Origin: Maricurvus nonylphenolicus
GTDB taxonomy: Bacteria > Pseudomonadota > Gammaproteobacteria > Pseudomonadales > Cellvibrionaceae
DNA: 64,000 nucleotides
Reading direction: 5' to 3'
NCBI RefSeq assembly: GCF_042854845.1
Contig: NZ_AP031498.1
Span: 5,208,001 to 5,272,000 of the forward strand
Under the pieces are notes generated by a model. It saw nothing but the letters and a program-made list of their open reading frames with translations. It was not told the DNA's origin and did no database searches. Both the position numbers and the translations under genes were made by a program. Every line of letters starts with the position of its first letter. Positions within the stretch are counted from its first letter, which is position 1. This document shows, piece after piece, positions 26,306 through 35,505 of this stretch.

Positions 26306-27055
26306 ATGGCAGAGAAGAAGACCACCCACTTTGGTTTTGAAGATGTCGCGGTTGAAGAGAAAGCCGGGCGCGTAGCGGATGTATTCCATTCGGTCGCCGG
26401 TAAGTACGACCTGATGAACGACCTGATGTCCGGCGGCATCCATCGCCTGTGGAAGCGCTTCACCATTGAAATATCCGGTGTTCGCGCCGGTAACAAGGTG
26501 CTGGATATTGCTGGCGGTACCGGTGATCTGAGCTACAAGTTCTCGCGCCTGGTGGGCCCCGAAGGTTTAGTAGTGCTGGCCGATATCAACGAGTCCATGC
26601 TGCGCGTGGGCCGCGATCGCCTGACCGACCGCGGTGTCAGTGGCAACCTGGTGGTTTCCCAGGCCGACGCCCAGTACCTGCCCTTCCCGGACAATACCTT
26701 CGACTGCATTACCATTGCCTTTGGCCTGCGTAACGTTACCGACAAGGATATGGCGCTGCGCTCCATGCTGCGCGTACTTAAACCCGGCGGTCGCCTGCTG
26801 GTACTGGAATTCTCCAAGCCAAAGAGCGAATTGCTGAGCAAAGCCTATGATCAGTACTCCTTCAAGCTGTTGCCGTTTATGGGCAAACTGATCACCGATG
26901 ATGCCGACAGCTACCGCTACCTGGCCGAGTCCATCCGCATGCATCCGGATCAGGAAACCCTCAAAGACATGATGGTCGATGCCGGCTTTGCCAACTGCAC
27001 ATTCCACAATATGACCGGTGGCATCGTTGCCCTGCACAAAGGCGTCAAGCCTTAG
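26306..27055 (+). CDS. ubiE: UbiE, C-methyltransferase of ubiquinone/menaquinone synthesis
   Basis: A 249-residue SAM-dependent methyltransferase that methylates the benzoquinol ring. It has the family strings THFGFEDV, VFHSVAGKYDLMNDLMSGGIHRLWK, the SAM loop VLDIAGGTGDLS (65-76) and ITIAFGLRNVTDKD. The ATG at 26306 gives the standard N-terminus; an upstream TTG at 26288 is less likely. First gene of the ubiE-ubiJ-ubiB-hisIE-tatABC run. Confidence 0.97.
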   Translation: MAEKKTTHFGFEDVAVEEKAGRVADVFHSVAGKYDLMNDLMSGGIHRLWKRFTIEISGVRAGNKVLDIAGGTGDLSYKFSRLVGPEGLVVLADINESMLRVGRDRLTDRGVSGNLVVSQADAQYLPFPDNTFDCITIAFGLRNVTDKDMALRSMLRVLKPGGRLLVLEFSKPKSELLSKAYDQYSFKLLPFMGKLITDDADSYRYLAESIRMHPDQETLKDMMVDAGFANCTFHNMTGGIVALHKGVKP

Positions 27056-27070
27056 GCTGAGTCAGACAAC

Positions 27071-27718
27071 ATGGACATGGACCCAACGCTAACCGCTGCC
27101 GCTACGGCCACCCTGGAAACCAGCATCAATACAGCGCTGGCGTACGATCCAGCCAGCCGCCTGGCCCTGCAACAACTGGCCGGGCAATCCCTGGCCATAG
27201 AGGTTAGCCAACCCAAGCTGCAACTGTGTCTGTTGTTTGATGCCGACCAGGTGCGCGTTGTCCATACCTATGACCACACCGATGAGAGCCCCACCACCCT
27301 GTTACGCGGTTCCCTGCCAGCACTTATGCAACTGGCCGTCGGTGATAACACCACCCTGGCCGATAGCGGTGTTGAAGCCTTTGGCTCTACTGCCCTGCTC
27401 ACCTCGGTGCAGCAAATTGCCCGCAATCTGGATATCGATTGGGAAGAAATTCTCTGCACCTGGCTTGGCGATGTGATTGGCCATCAGGCCGCCGAACAAA
27501 TCCGTCATCGGGTCAGCTGGACGCGCAACCGTCTCGGCAGTGCCCGCCGCCTGCTGGAAGAGTTCCTCACCGAAGAGTTGCGCTCCACACCCACCCAGGT
27601 GGAACTGAATAACTTCAGCCAAGAGGTGGACCAGCTGCGCTTTGGCCTGGATCGGGCGGAGGCCCGCTTGCGCAAGCTGAAGCAGCAATTAAGCGCTCAC
27701 CACAAGAGCCAACCCTAA
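27071..27718 (+). CDS. ubiJ: UbiJ, SCP2-domain accessory factor of ubiquinone synthesis
   Basis: A 215-residue protein with an SCP2-type lipid-binding domain in the first half (about 15-115; AIEVSQPKLQLCLLFD) and a C-terminal coiled coil (QEVDQLRFGLDRAEARLRKL). UbiJ is a structural factor of the soluble Ubi complex. Its place between ubiE and ubiB is the standard order and supports the call strongly, since the family is poorly conserved in sequence. Confidence 0.9.
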   Translation: MDMDPTLTAAATATLETSINTALAYDPASRLALQQLAGQSLAIEVSQPKLQLCLLFDADQVRVVHTYDHTDESPTTLLRGSLPALMQLAVGDNTTLADSGVEAFGSTALLTSVQQIARNLDIDWEEILCTWLGDVIGHQAAEQIRHRVSWTRNRLGSARRLLEEFLTEELRSTPTQVELNNFSQEVDQLRFGLDRAEARLRKLKQQLSAHHKSQP

Positions 27719-27752
27719 GCCAACCTGACCAACCCGAATAAGGATCTTACGC

Positions 27753-29384
27753 TTGGCCGCACTATTTCGCTTTTTTACGATTTTTCGTCTCCTGCTGCGC
27801 TATCGCCTGGACACCCTGCTGCCCCGCGAGCATCTGGGTTGGCCCCTGCGGTTACTGCTGACCTTTACCGCCTTACTGCCAAAGCCCAGCCTCAGTCGCG
27901 GTGAACGCCTGCGGCGTTTTTGTGAAGACCTGGGCCCTGTATTTATCAAGTTTGGCCAGTTGTTATCTACCCGCCCGGATTTGGTCCCGGCCGATATTGT
28001 CGAAGAGCTCGACCACCTGCAGGATAACGTTGCGCCCTTTGACAACGATCACTGTCGAGAATTGATTGAAGAGGCCCTTGGTGCGCCAGTAGAGCAGTTG
28101 TTTGCCAGCTTCAATACCGAACCCCTGGCCTCCGCATCGGTAGCTCAGGTTCACGCCGCCGAACTGAAGGACGGCCGTGAAGTGGTAGTTAAAGTCGTAC
28201 GCCCAGGGCTGGAAAAAATCATCGCCAAGGACATAGCCCTAATGCTGGTGCTGGCCCGCGCCCTGGCCCGCTTTAGCGAAGATGGCCGTCGCCTGCGCCC
28301 GGAAGAAGTGGTGCAAGACTACCGCCACACCATCTTTGATGAATTGGACCTGCAGCGTGAAGCCGCCAATGCCTCCCAGCTGCGCCGCAACTTTGCCAAC
28401 TCGCCCCTGCTGTATGTGCCGGAAGTGTACTGGGATTACACCCGCCGCAATGTCATGGTGATGGAGCGTATCTACGGTGTACCGGTCACCAACCTGGAGC
28501 AGCTTGAAGCCCAGCAAACCAATATGAAAAAGCTGGCCGAGCGCGGGGTAGAGATCTTCTTCACCCAGGTGTTCAAGCACAACTTCTTCCACGCCGATAT
28601 GCATCCGGGCAATATTTTTGTCTCCCATCAAAATCCGCAGCGCCCACAGTATATTGCGGTAGATATGGCCATTGTCGGCTCCCTGACCCAGGCCGATCAG
28701 TATTACCTGGCCCGCAACCTGTTGGCGATGTTCCGCCGCGATTATCGTCTGGTCGCCGAGCTGCACATTCAAAGCGGCTGGGTACCCGAGAACACGCCAC
28801 TTAACGACTTTGAAGCAGCGATTCGCACCGTATGCGAACCTATCTTTGAAAAGCCACTGAAAGACATTTCCTTCGGCCAGGTGTTGATCAAGCTGTTCCA
28901 GACCGCCCGCCGCTTTGATATGGAAGTCCAGCCACAGCTGATTTTGCTGCAGAAAACCCTGCTCAATATCGAGGGCCTGGGCCGCCAGCTGTACCCGGAT
29001 CTGGATCTGTGGGCCACCGCCCATCCGTTCCTGGAAAACTGGCTCAAGGATCGCTTCCATCCCAAAACCCTCCTACAGCAGCTCAAGCGTTACGGACCTG
29101 AGTGGATGGAGCAATTCCCGCAGGTGCCACAGACCATGTTTAACGCCCTTAAACAGGTTCAGCATATCGGTGAGATTGCCCCTGAACTGCACCAGGCCGC
29201 CGAGCACTTTGCCAAACAGCGAGCCAAGGCAACTCGCACCCGCAGCCTGACCCTGATCGCCATAGGGGCCGCCATCGCCACGGTGGCCAGCGCCTGGCCG
29301 CAGGCGGGCCAGCATCTGGCCCAGCTGCCTCCCCATACCTGGGCCCTTGCTGGCTTGGCAGCCGGAGCCTGGCTGCTCAGATAA
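27753..29384 (+). CDS. ubiB: UbiB, atypical kinase-like factor of ubiquinone synthesis
   Basis: A 543-residue ABC1/ADCK/UbiB protein. It starts with TTG, preceded by AAGGA. Landmarks are the KxGQ motif KFGQ (66-69) with LSTRPDLVP, the Ala-rich loop LASASVAQVHAA (126-136), Lys147, HADMHPGN (280-287) and two C-terminal membrane helices (about 495-543). The metal-binding DFG-type motif, which I recall as DCG in E. coli UbiB, reads Asp304-Met-Ala here (VDMAIVGSL). Everything else looks functional. Confidence 0.95.
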   Translation: MAALFRFFTIFRLLLRYRLDTLLPREHLGWPLRLLLTFTALLPKPSLSRGERLRRFCEDLGPVFIKFGQLLSTRPDLVPADIVEELDHLQDNVAPFDNDHCRELIEEALGAPVEQLFASFNTEPLASASVAQVHAAELKDGREVVVKVVRPGLEKIIAKDIALMLVLARALARFSEDGRRLRPEEVVQDYRHTIFDELDLQREAANASQLRRNFANSPLLYVPEVYWDYTRRNVMVMERIYGVPVTNLEQLEAQQTNMKKLAERGVEIFFTQVFKHNFFHADMHPGNIFVSHQNPQRPQYIAVDMAIVGSLTQADQYYLARNLLAMFRRDYRLVAELHIQSGWVPENTPLNDFEAAIRTVCEPIFEKPLKDISFGQVLIKLFQTARRFDMEVQPQLILLQKTLLNIEGLGRQLYPDLDLWATAHPFLENWLKDRFHPKTLLQQLKRYGPEWMEQFPQVPQTMFNALKQVQHIGEIAPELHQAAEHFAKQRAKATRTRSLTLIAIGAAIATVASAWPQAGQHLAQLPPHTWALAGLAAGAWLLR

Positions 29385-29517
29385 AGAGAGCTGGTCATCA
29401 AGAGTAGGTAAAGTCAGGTAAAAACAGGCCAATCTGTCATAATCCGTCAGACACATCCCCTGGCTTTGCGGTAAAATAGCGTGAACAACGCTGGACAGAT
29501 GAATAAGGTTAAACCGC

Positions 29518-29913
29518 GTGACTGATGTAGCAGAAGACTTTCGCGATATGATTCGCTGGACCGCCGACGGTCTGGTGCCCGCTATCGCCCAGGACCATAA
29601 AACCGGCCGCATTTTGATGATGGCGTGGATGAATCCCGAGTCCCTGCAGCTCACAGCCGAAGAAGGCATTGCGGTCTACTGGTCGCGCTCACGGGGCAAA
29701 CTGTGGCGCAAGGGCGAGTCCTCCGGACATACGCAAATTGTTCATGAAGTTCGCCTAGACTGTGATGAAGACGTGATTGTCTTGATGGTGGAACAAAAGG
29801 GCGGCATGGCCTGCCACACCGGGCGCGAATCCTGTTTTTACCGCGTCTTGAAAGATGGTCAGTGGCAAACGGTCGACCCGGTATTAAAAGATCCGAAAGA
29901 CATTTATTCCTGA
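29518..29913 (+). CDS. hisI: HisI, phosphoribosyl-AMP cyclohydrolase
   Basis: A 131-residue enzyme for the third step of histidine synthesis. It starts with GTG. Signature strings are MMAWMNPESL, YWSRSRGKLWRKGESSGH, LDCDEDVIVLMVEQ and the zinc cysteines in ACHTGRESCFYR. It is separate from hisE, which follows after 12 bp, as in Pseudomonas; in enterobacteria the two are fused. Confidence 0.97.
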   Translation: MTDVAEDFRDMIRWTADGLVPAIAQDHKTGRILMMAWMNPESLQLTAEEGIAVYWSRSRGKLWRKGESSGHTQIVHEVRLDCDEDVIVLMVEQKGGMACHTGRESCFYRVLKDGQWQTVDPVLKDPKDIYS

Positions 29914-29925
29914 CGGGAAGACACT

Positions 29926-30258
29926 ATGAGTGATGTATTAAGCCAACTAACGCAGATTCTGGAAGAACGTAAGCAGGCCGCCGATGCGGACAGCTCCTAC
30001 GTCGCCAGCCTGCACAAAAAAGGCTTGAGCAAGATTTTGGAAAAGGTGGGTGAAGAAGCGGTAGAGACTATTATCGCCGCCAAAGACGCCCAGCACAGTG
30101 GCGATAACAGCGATGTTATTTATGAAACCGCTGACCTGTGGTTTCACTCCCTGGTGATGTTGTCACACTTGGGTGAAGATGCCTCAGCCGTACTTAACGA
30201 GCTGGCGCGACGTTTTGATATGTCGGGGCTGGAAGAAAAAGCCTCACGCAATAAATAA
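29926..30258 (+). CDS. hisE: HisE, phosphoribosyl-ATP pyrophosphatase
   Basis: A 110-residue all-alpha NTP pyrophosphohydrolase for the second step of histidine synthesis. Helices carry the acidic metal-binding motif KVGEEAVETIIAAK and YETADLWFHSLVML. It stands between hisI and tatA, with a good ribosome site (GGGAAG) upstream. Confidence 0.97.
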   Translation: MSDVLSQLTQILEERKQAADADSSYVASLHKKGLSKILEKVGEEAVETIIAAKDAQHSGDNSDVIYETADLWFHSLVMLSHLGEDASAVLNELARRFDMSGLEEKASRNK

Positions 30259-30273
30259 TCTAGGAGAAGAGTT

Positions 30274-30504
30274 ATGGGTATCGGTGGAATTAGTATTTGG
30301 CAATTGCTGATCATTCTGGTGATCGTATTTATGCTGTTTGGTACCAAGCGTCTGCGCGGTTTAGGCGGCGATCTGGGCGGAGCCATCAAGGGTTTCAAAA
30401 AAGCCATCAAAGATGAGCCAGAAAACAAAGTTGAAGATAAAACCGACAGCACCGAGGCTGAAAAAGTCATCGAAGGTGAATCTGAGAAAGTCGATAAAAA
30501 ATAA
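30274..30504 (+). CDS. tatA: TatA, Tat pore subunit
   Basis: A 76-residue protein with an N-terminal membrane helix (SIWQLLIILVIVFMLFGTKRL), a following amphipathic helix (GGDLGGAIKGFKKAIKD) and an acidic tail. It oligomerises to pass folded proteins across the inner membrane. AGGAG lies ahead of the ATG. Its TAA overlaps the tatB ATG. Confidence 0.96.
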   Translation: MGIGGISIWQLLIILVIVFMLFGTKRLRGLGGDLGGAIKGFKKAIKDEPENKVEDKTDSTEAEKVIEGESEKVDKK

Positions 30505-30929
30505 TGTTTGATATCGGCTTCCTCGAACTGCTGATTATTGCCGTAGTGGGACTTTTGGTAATTGGCCCCGAGCAATTACCGCAAACCCTGCGCAGTATTG
30601 GCCTGTGGGTAGGACGCTTTAAGCGTGCCCTGCAACAAACCCGCAGTGAGTTCGAGCAACATATTGGCGCGGACGACATTCGCCGTCAGCTGCACAATGA
30701 AGAAGTCATGAAGCGGCTCAATGAAACTCGCGATGACATCAATCGCGTGGTGCACAACGAAACCGCGGCAATTGAAGACAGCTTTAAGGATTTGGAGAAC
30801 GCCCAGGCGGCGTCCAATAAAGACGCGACGCCCGCCGAGAGTAACAGCACGCCCGACGCAAAAGCCGCGACCAGCGCTGATACCGTTGCCGATACAGTGT
30901 CCGATGATAAGGACCGCACTAAAAGTTAA
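30504..30929 (+). CDS. tatB: TatB, Tat receptor subunit
   Basis: A 141-residue protein starting MFDIGFLELLIIAVVGLLVIGPEQLPQ-like, which is the TatB hallmark (a glutamate in the helix and a GP turn). A long amphipathic helix and an Asp/Ala/Thr-rich disordered tail follow. With TatC it binds twin-arginine signal peptides. Start overlaps the tatA stop. Confidence 0.96.
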   Translation: MFDIGFLELLIIAVVGLLVIGPEQLPQTLRSIGLWVGRFKRALQQTRSEFEQHIGADDIRRQLHNEEVMKRLNETRDDINRVVHNETAAIEDSFKDLENAQAASNKDATPAESNSTPDAKAATSADTVADTVSDDKDRTKS

Positions 30930-30937
30930 CCCCCGCT

Positions 30938-31711
30938 ATGTCTAACGACCACCCTTCTGAGCAGCCTGAACACGACCAGGAACAACCGCTGGTTCAACAC
31001 CTGATTGAACTGCGTGATCGACTGCTGCGCGCCCTGCTGGTTATTCTGGCGATATTCCTTGGCCTGTTTTATTTCGCCAACGATATCTACACCTTTGTCT
31101 CGGCGCCACTACAGGCGTTGTTGCCTGAAAACAGCACCATGATTGCAACGGAAGTTGCATCACCGTTTTTAACACCGTTTAAATTAACGCTGTTTGTCTC
31201 GCTGTTTTTATCCATGCCGTTTCTGTTGTTTCAGATCTGGTCGTTTATCGCACCGGGGCTGTATCAGCGTGAGAAACGTATCGCGATACCGCTACTGATA
31301 TCGAGCATCCTGCTGTTTTACGCCGGCATCGCCTTTGCGTACTTTGTGGTGTTCCCGCTGATCTTTGGTTTCTTTACCAGCATTGGCCCCAGCAACGTCA
31401 CTATCATGACCGACATTGGCAGCTATCTCGATTTTGTTATGAAGCTGTTCTTTGCCTTCGGCCTGGCGTTTGAGATTCCTGTTGCCACCGTACTGCTTAT
31501 TCTCGCGGGTATAGTGACACCGCAAGGCATGGCACAAAAGCGTCCCTATGTGATCGTCGGCTGTTTTGTATTCGGTATGCTGCTGACCCCACCTGATGTT
31601 TTGTCGCAGGCGCTGCTGGCAGTCCCCATGTGGATGCTGTTTGAATTGGGATTGGTCTTTGGACGTATATTAAAAGCGCCACAAGCCAAAGAGGCTAGCG
31701 AAGAAGACTAG
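30938..31711 (+). CDS. tatC: TatC, Tat receptor/translocase subunit
   Basis: A 257-residue protein with six membrane helices. Typical strings are LVQHLIELRDRLLRALL near the N-terminus, FLTPFKLTLFVSLFLSMPFLLFQIWSF-region (helix 2) and FGLAFEIPVA (helix 4). It recognises the twin-arginine signal peptide. It starts nine bases after tatB and is followed by a strong terminator. Confidence 0.97.
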   Translation: MSNDHPSEQPEHDQEQPLVQHLIELRDRLLRALLVILAIFLGLFYFANDIYTFVSAPLQALLPENSTMIATEVASPFLTPFKLTLFVSLFLSMPFLLFQIWSFIAPGLYQREKRIAIPLLISSILLFYAGIAFAYFVVFPLIFGFFTSIGPSNVTIMTDIGSYLDFVMKLFFAFGLAFEIPVATVLLILAGIVTPQGMAQKRPYVIVGCFVFGMLLTPPDVLSQALLAVPMWMLFELGLVFGRILKAPQAKEASEED

Positions 31712-31740
31712 CTCGCGAGCAAGCCAGAAAAAGCAGACAA

Positions 31741-31770
31741 AAAAATACCCGCATAAGCGGGTATTTTTTT
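31741..31770. terminator. Bidirectional terminator between tatC and the GGDEF gene
   Basis: A perfect stem AATACCCGC / GCGGGTATT with an ATAA loop, flanked by A-run on the left and T-run on the right. It serves tatC on the + strand and the convergent diguanylate cyclase gene on the - strand. Confidence 0.92.
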
Positions 31771-31792
31771 ATGTAATTGCAATACTAGCGAA

Positions 31793-32824
31793 TTACGCGG
31801 TTGCGGCTTCTTCGCTGACAACACGGTTGCGGCCCTGAGATTTGGCATCGTAAAGGTAACCATCAACGCGATTAATTAAATCGTTGCGGCGCTCTTCCAA
31901 ACCAATCTGTGCCACACCGATCGACAGGGTCACAGAACCCACAGGCGTGCGGTCCTTACCCTTGGTCAGTTTGGAAGCCCCAATCACTTCACGAATTTTC
32001 TCGGCGATTTTAATGCCGTCTTCCAGACCGCAGTTTTCCAAAACCAGCTGGAACTCTTCACCACCGGTGCGAGCCAAAAAGTCATCGCCCTTAATCACTT
32101 TCAGGATCATCTGCGCCACAAAGCGCAGCACCTTATCGCCCATCAAGTGGCCATGGGTATCGTTAAACTTCTTAAAGTGATCGATATCCATCATCAGCAG
32201 GCAAACTTCATCACCTTCTTTACGGTTGGCCAAAATAGAATCGAGCTTTCTATCGTAGGCGCGGCGGTTGGAAACCCCGGTCAGCTTATCGGTTAAGGCT
32301 TCGGTGCTGGCCTTCTCCAGATTAACCTGCAGGGAAGACATCTGGGTCTGCATGGACTTAACAATATCGCCCATTTGCTGATTGTGCTCGATCACCTTGC
32401 GGCTTTCAGCCACCAGCTGTGCGGTAATCGTTTTCAGAGCCTCCAACTCACAACCGTCGGCCAAAGCCTGTTCGGCCGCGGCCAGAGCATCGGTGCAATC
32501 GGTGGAACCATCGGCAATATCACCCAGCTGGATACCCAGTTCGGCAACCATTTCGGCCAGGGCTATCTTGAATTGCTCCAGACGCTCGGCGGGCAACTCA
32601 CCGTAGAAGCGATGGTAAAGCTCGTAACAGAGGTCTGCGTCGAAGGGGATCTTGTTACTCTTTAGCTCGGTGATAGCGACAACAATATCGCGGTTCTCAC
32701 CTTCGCAGAAGTCATACCAAACGCGAATATTGGCAGGACTTGTAGGAATATTAAGGGCTTTCATCTCCGCCAAGGCCGCATCCAGGTGGCTGGCAGAAAT
32801 TGTAATATCGGGGTTAACGGCCAT
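31793..32824 (-). CDS. GGDEF diguanylate cyclase, cytoplasmic
   Basis: A 343-residue soluble protein. The N-terminal 150 residues are helical and unrecognised, then a coiled coil (about 140-170) leads into a GGDEF domain with DKLTGVSNRRAYD, DIDHFKKFNDTHGH and the active motif GGEEF. No obvious RxxD inhibitory site is seen before it. It has no membrane segment, so its input is cytoplasmic. It should make cyclic-di-GMP. Confidence 0.9.
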   Translation of the reverse strand: MAVNPDITISASHLDAALAEMKALNIPTSPANIRVWYDFCEGENRDIVVAITELKSNKIPFDADLCYELYHRFYGELPAERLEQFKIALAEMVAELGIQLGDIADGSTDCTDALAAAEQALADGCELEALKTITAQLVAESRKVIEHNQQMGDIVKSMQTQMSSLQVNLEKASTEALTDKLTGVSNRRAYDRKLDSILANRKEGDEVCLLMMDIDHFKKFNDTHGHLMGDKVLRFVAQMILKVIKGDDFLARTGGEEFQLVLENCGLEDGIKIAEKIREVIGASKLTKGKDRTPVGSVTLSIGVAQIGLEERRNDLINRVDGYLYDAKSQGRNRVVSEEAATA

Positions 32825-33088
32825 TGTGCTGATTATCTTGGTATTGTTATCAACTGCTTATAAATACATCTAATTTAGACCCGATAGAAATACGCACCAC
32901 CCTGGTGCAAAAACAACCCTATTGGTGTCCAAATACCCTAAACCTTGTAAAAAGGCGACCAATAATAGCACGACTTGTAAGTGAATATTGACCCCAACGG
33001 CCAATATTTATCTAGGCTAGCAAGACCAACACCCAGCCCATAATGGCCAACAGCACGGCTTGTTTGGCTTTTACCCGTTCAAATAGGG

Positions 33089-34198
33089 CTAATGACGAAG
33101 GTCTCCACCCTTGTCAGGAGCTGGCCGAGCCGCCAGGCGATGATCTGGATAGGTATTACGCAACGCCACAATATCCCCCAGAATATCGGCAAAGTGGGTA
33201 ACCACCCGCGGATCAAAGTGACTGCCGCTATTTTCCTGCAAATAGGCCATAGCCTCTTCCACACTCCAGGCACTTTTGTAGGGGCGTTTAGACGTCAGGG
33301 CATCAAATACATCACAGACCGTCACTATGCGGGTATAGAGGGGGATCTCTTCGCCCTTTAAGCCCTGTGGATAACCCTGGCCATCCCAGCGTTCATGGTG
33401 GGTCCGGGCTATCTGAGCGGCAACCTGCATAAGCTGGCTATCGTAGTCCCCCAGAATTTCAGCCCCCACTTCGGCGTGGGTTTTCATGGTTTCCCACTCC
33501 TTGGCTTCCAGGCCACCGGGCTTGAGCAACACCTCATCGGGAATGGCAATCTTGCCGATGTCATGCATGGGGCTGGCCTGTAGAATAATCTCGCACTCAT
33601 CCTCACCCAGCCCCATGGCTTTACCCAACAGGGCCGAAGCATGGCTCATGCGAATAACATGCATGCCGGTTTCATTGTCGCGGTACTCGGCGGCCTTACC
33701 CAGGCACTCAATCAGCTTCACCTGTGCCTGGTACAACTGCTGGGTGCGCTCGCGTACCTTTTGCTCCAGCTGGACATTGTGATTAAGCACGGCCTTGTGC
33801 AACATCCTCACCTCCAGAATATTGCGTACCCGCAGCAGCACCTCGGCACGGTCAAAGGGCTTGCCGATAAAATCCTTGGCGCCAGAGGCCAAACACTGGT
33901 TACGGGTTTGCTCAGAGTGGTCGGCGGTCAGAATCAGGATGGGTAAATAGTCACCGGGGTATTCACGGCTTAGCTGCGCCATCACATCAAAGCCAGTCAT
34001 CTCCGGCATATGCACATCGAGCAGCACCAGATCGTAATCATTATCGCGGTAGAGATCGGCAACCTGGGCAGGGGTGGTGGTGGCATCAATACGGCGATAA
34101 CCCTCGTGGCTGAGGATCTTCTCCACGATGGCGATATTCACCGGGTTATCATCGACGATCAGAATCCGCCCATTGTGCACATCATCGCGTGCCGTCAT
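33089..34198 (-). CDS. Response regulator with HD-GYP phosphodiesterase domain
   Basis: A 369-residue protein. An N-terminal receiver domain has Asp in LVLLDVHMPEM (about 60). A coiled coil follows, then an HD-GYP domain with HDIGKIAIPDEVLLKPG, the second His-rich motif HHERWDGQGYP and IVTVCDVFDALTSKRPYK. The HHExxDGxGYP form is complete, so it should degrade cyclic-di-GMP. No sensor kinase is adjacent. It lies 264 bp from the GGDEF gene on the same strand; that spacer shows no gene. Confidence 0.93.
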   Translation of the reverse strand: MTARDDVHNGRILIVDDNPVNIAIVEKILSHEGYRRIDATTTPAQVADLYRDNDYDLVLLDVHMPEMTGFDVMAQLSREYPGDYLPILILTADHSEQTRNQCLASGAKDFIGKPFDRAEVLLRVRNILEVRMLHKAVLNHNVQLEQKVRERTQQLYQAQVKLIECLGKAAEYRDNETGMHVIRMSHASALLGKAMGLGEDECEIILQASPMHDIGKIAIPDEVLLKPGGLEAKEWETMKTHAEVGAEILGDYDSQLMQVAAQIARTHHERWDGQGYPQGLKGEEIPLYTRIVTVCDVFDALTSKRPYKSAWSVEEAMAYLQENSGSHFDPRVVTHFADILGDIVALRNTYPDHRLAARPAPDKGGDLRH

Positions 34199-34327
34199 CT
34201 CTGCTGCCTGTTTCTAGCCGTATGTACGTTATTGTTATACGGGCTCTGTTATAGATTTTTGAAATAAGCCGAAAAAGGCTTAGCCCATCTCACAGTATAG
34301 ACAGAGAATGCGGAATTGCCTGCCAAG

Positions 34328-34765
34328 CTAGGTTTCCAGCAAAAAGGTCACCGGCCCATCGTTGACCAAGCTGACTTGCATATCGGCGGCAAAGATACCG
34401 GTAGCTACTTTGGGGTGGGTGACGCGGGCCATTTCGACAAACTGGTTGTAGAGGCTTTCGGCATCGGCAGGAGCAGCGGCAGTAGAAAAGCCTGGGCGTG
34501 TCCCCTTACGAGTATCGGCGGCCAGGGTGAACTGCGACACAACCAGCAGACCGCCTTCAATATCGCTGACACTGCGGTTCATTTTGCCTTCATCGTCACT
34601 GAAGATGCGGTAGCTAAGTACTTTTTGGAGCAGACGCTCGGCATTGGGCAGCGCATCGCCTTTTTCTACGCCCAGCAGCAGCAGGATACCCTGATCAATC
34701 TCACCCACGGTTTCACCGTCAACCACCACACTGGCCTGCTTAACCCGCTGAATCAATCCCCGCAC
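34328..34765 (-). CDS. dtd: D-aminoacyl-tRNA deacylase
   Basis: A 145-residue enzyme that removes D-amino acids from mischarged tRNA. It starts with GTG behind GGGGAG. Family strings are MRGLIQRVKQASVVVDGE, LLLLGVEKGD, the catalytic-loop SQFTLAADTRKGTRPGF and the closing cross-subunit Gly-Pro in VNDGPVTFLLE. In Pseudomonas dtd also lies near pip. Confidence 0.97.
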   Translation of the reverse strand: MRGLIQRVKQASVVVDGETVGEIDQGILLLLGVEKGDALPNAERLLQKVLSYRIFSDDEGKMNRSVSDIEGGLLVVSQFTLAADTRKGTRPGFSTAAAPADAESLYNQFVEMARVTHPKVATGIFAADMQVSLVNDGPVTFLLET

Positions 34766-34826
34766 AGTTTTCTCCCCTGATCTATGGTCGAAAGTAAAAG
34801 GGCGGCATTATAACGCCTCCGGGCAC

Positions 34827-35399
34827 CTAAGAAAGGGCGGCACATTCGGCATGCCGAAAGCAGCTGGTCACATGGTCGTTAACCATACCCATGGACTGCA
34901 TATAGGCATAACAGATGGTTGAGCCGACAAAACTGAAACCGGCTTTTTTCAGGGTTTTACTCATCAGGTCTGACTCGGCAGTAGAGGCAGGCACCTGCTT
35001 TAAAGTGCGCCAACGGTTCTGCTTGGGACGCCCATCAACAAACTGCCAAATGTAGTCACTAAAGCTATCGTGTTGCTCCACAATCGCTAAAAATGCCCGC
35101 GCATTTTTCACCGCACTTTCGATTTTCAGGCGGTTGCGAATAATGGCGCTATTGTTCTGCAAGCTTTCCAGTTTACGGCTGTTGTAGCGGGCGATTTTCT
35201 CTGGATCGAAGCCATCGAATGTCTGCCGATACCCCTCGCGTTTGCGCAGCACCGTAATCCAGGACAAACCTGCCTGGGCGCCTTCCAGCAGTAGAAACTC
35301 AAACAGTTTATGGTCATCAAAACAGGGCACACCCCATTCCGTGTCGTGGTAGGCCTGATAAAGCGGATCGTCGCCACACCAGGAACAGCGTTTGGTCAT
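34827..35399 (-). CDS. tag: 3-methyladenine DNA glycosylase I
   Basis: A 190-residue repair enzyme that excises 3-methyladenine. It has the zinc-binding N-terminus RCSWCGDDPLYQAYHD, the HhH region LLEGAQAGLSWITVLRKRE and the C-terminal zinc residues in HVTSCFRHAEC. AAGGAT precedes the ATG. It may be cotranscribed with dtd, 61 bp downstream. Confidence 0.96.
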   Translation of the reverse strand: MTKRCSWCGDDPLYQAYHDTEWGVPCFDDHKLFEFLLLEGAQAGLSWITVLRKREGYRQTFDGFDPEKIARYNSRKLESLQNNSAIIRNRLKIESAVKNARAFLAIVEQHDSFSDYIWQFVDGRPKQNRWRTLKQVPASTAESDLMSKTLKKAGFSFVGSTICYAYMQSMGMVNDHVTSCFRHAECAALS

Positions 35400-35505
35400 T
35401 ATCTCTATCCTTACTCTATGTCCTTATATTTGCGGGGCAAGCCGCAGACCATAGTCTACACTCAAAGTTATCCCTTTATGACAGCTTTGTAACAGGCCGC
35501 ACACC

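Noticed and set aside
28239..29060. 273-codon - strand frame opposite ubiB
   Set aside because: A shadow of ubiB; composition follows the complement of ubiB codons.
33000..33088. Small membrane-peptide frame behind the HD-GYP gene (- strand)
   Set aside because: It encodes a hydrophobic tail, but no start codon or ribosome site lies ahead of it in frame.
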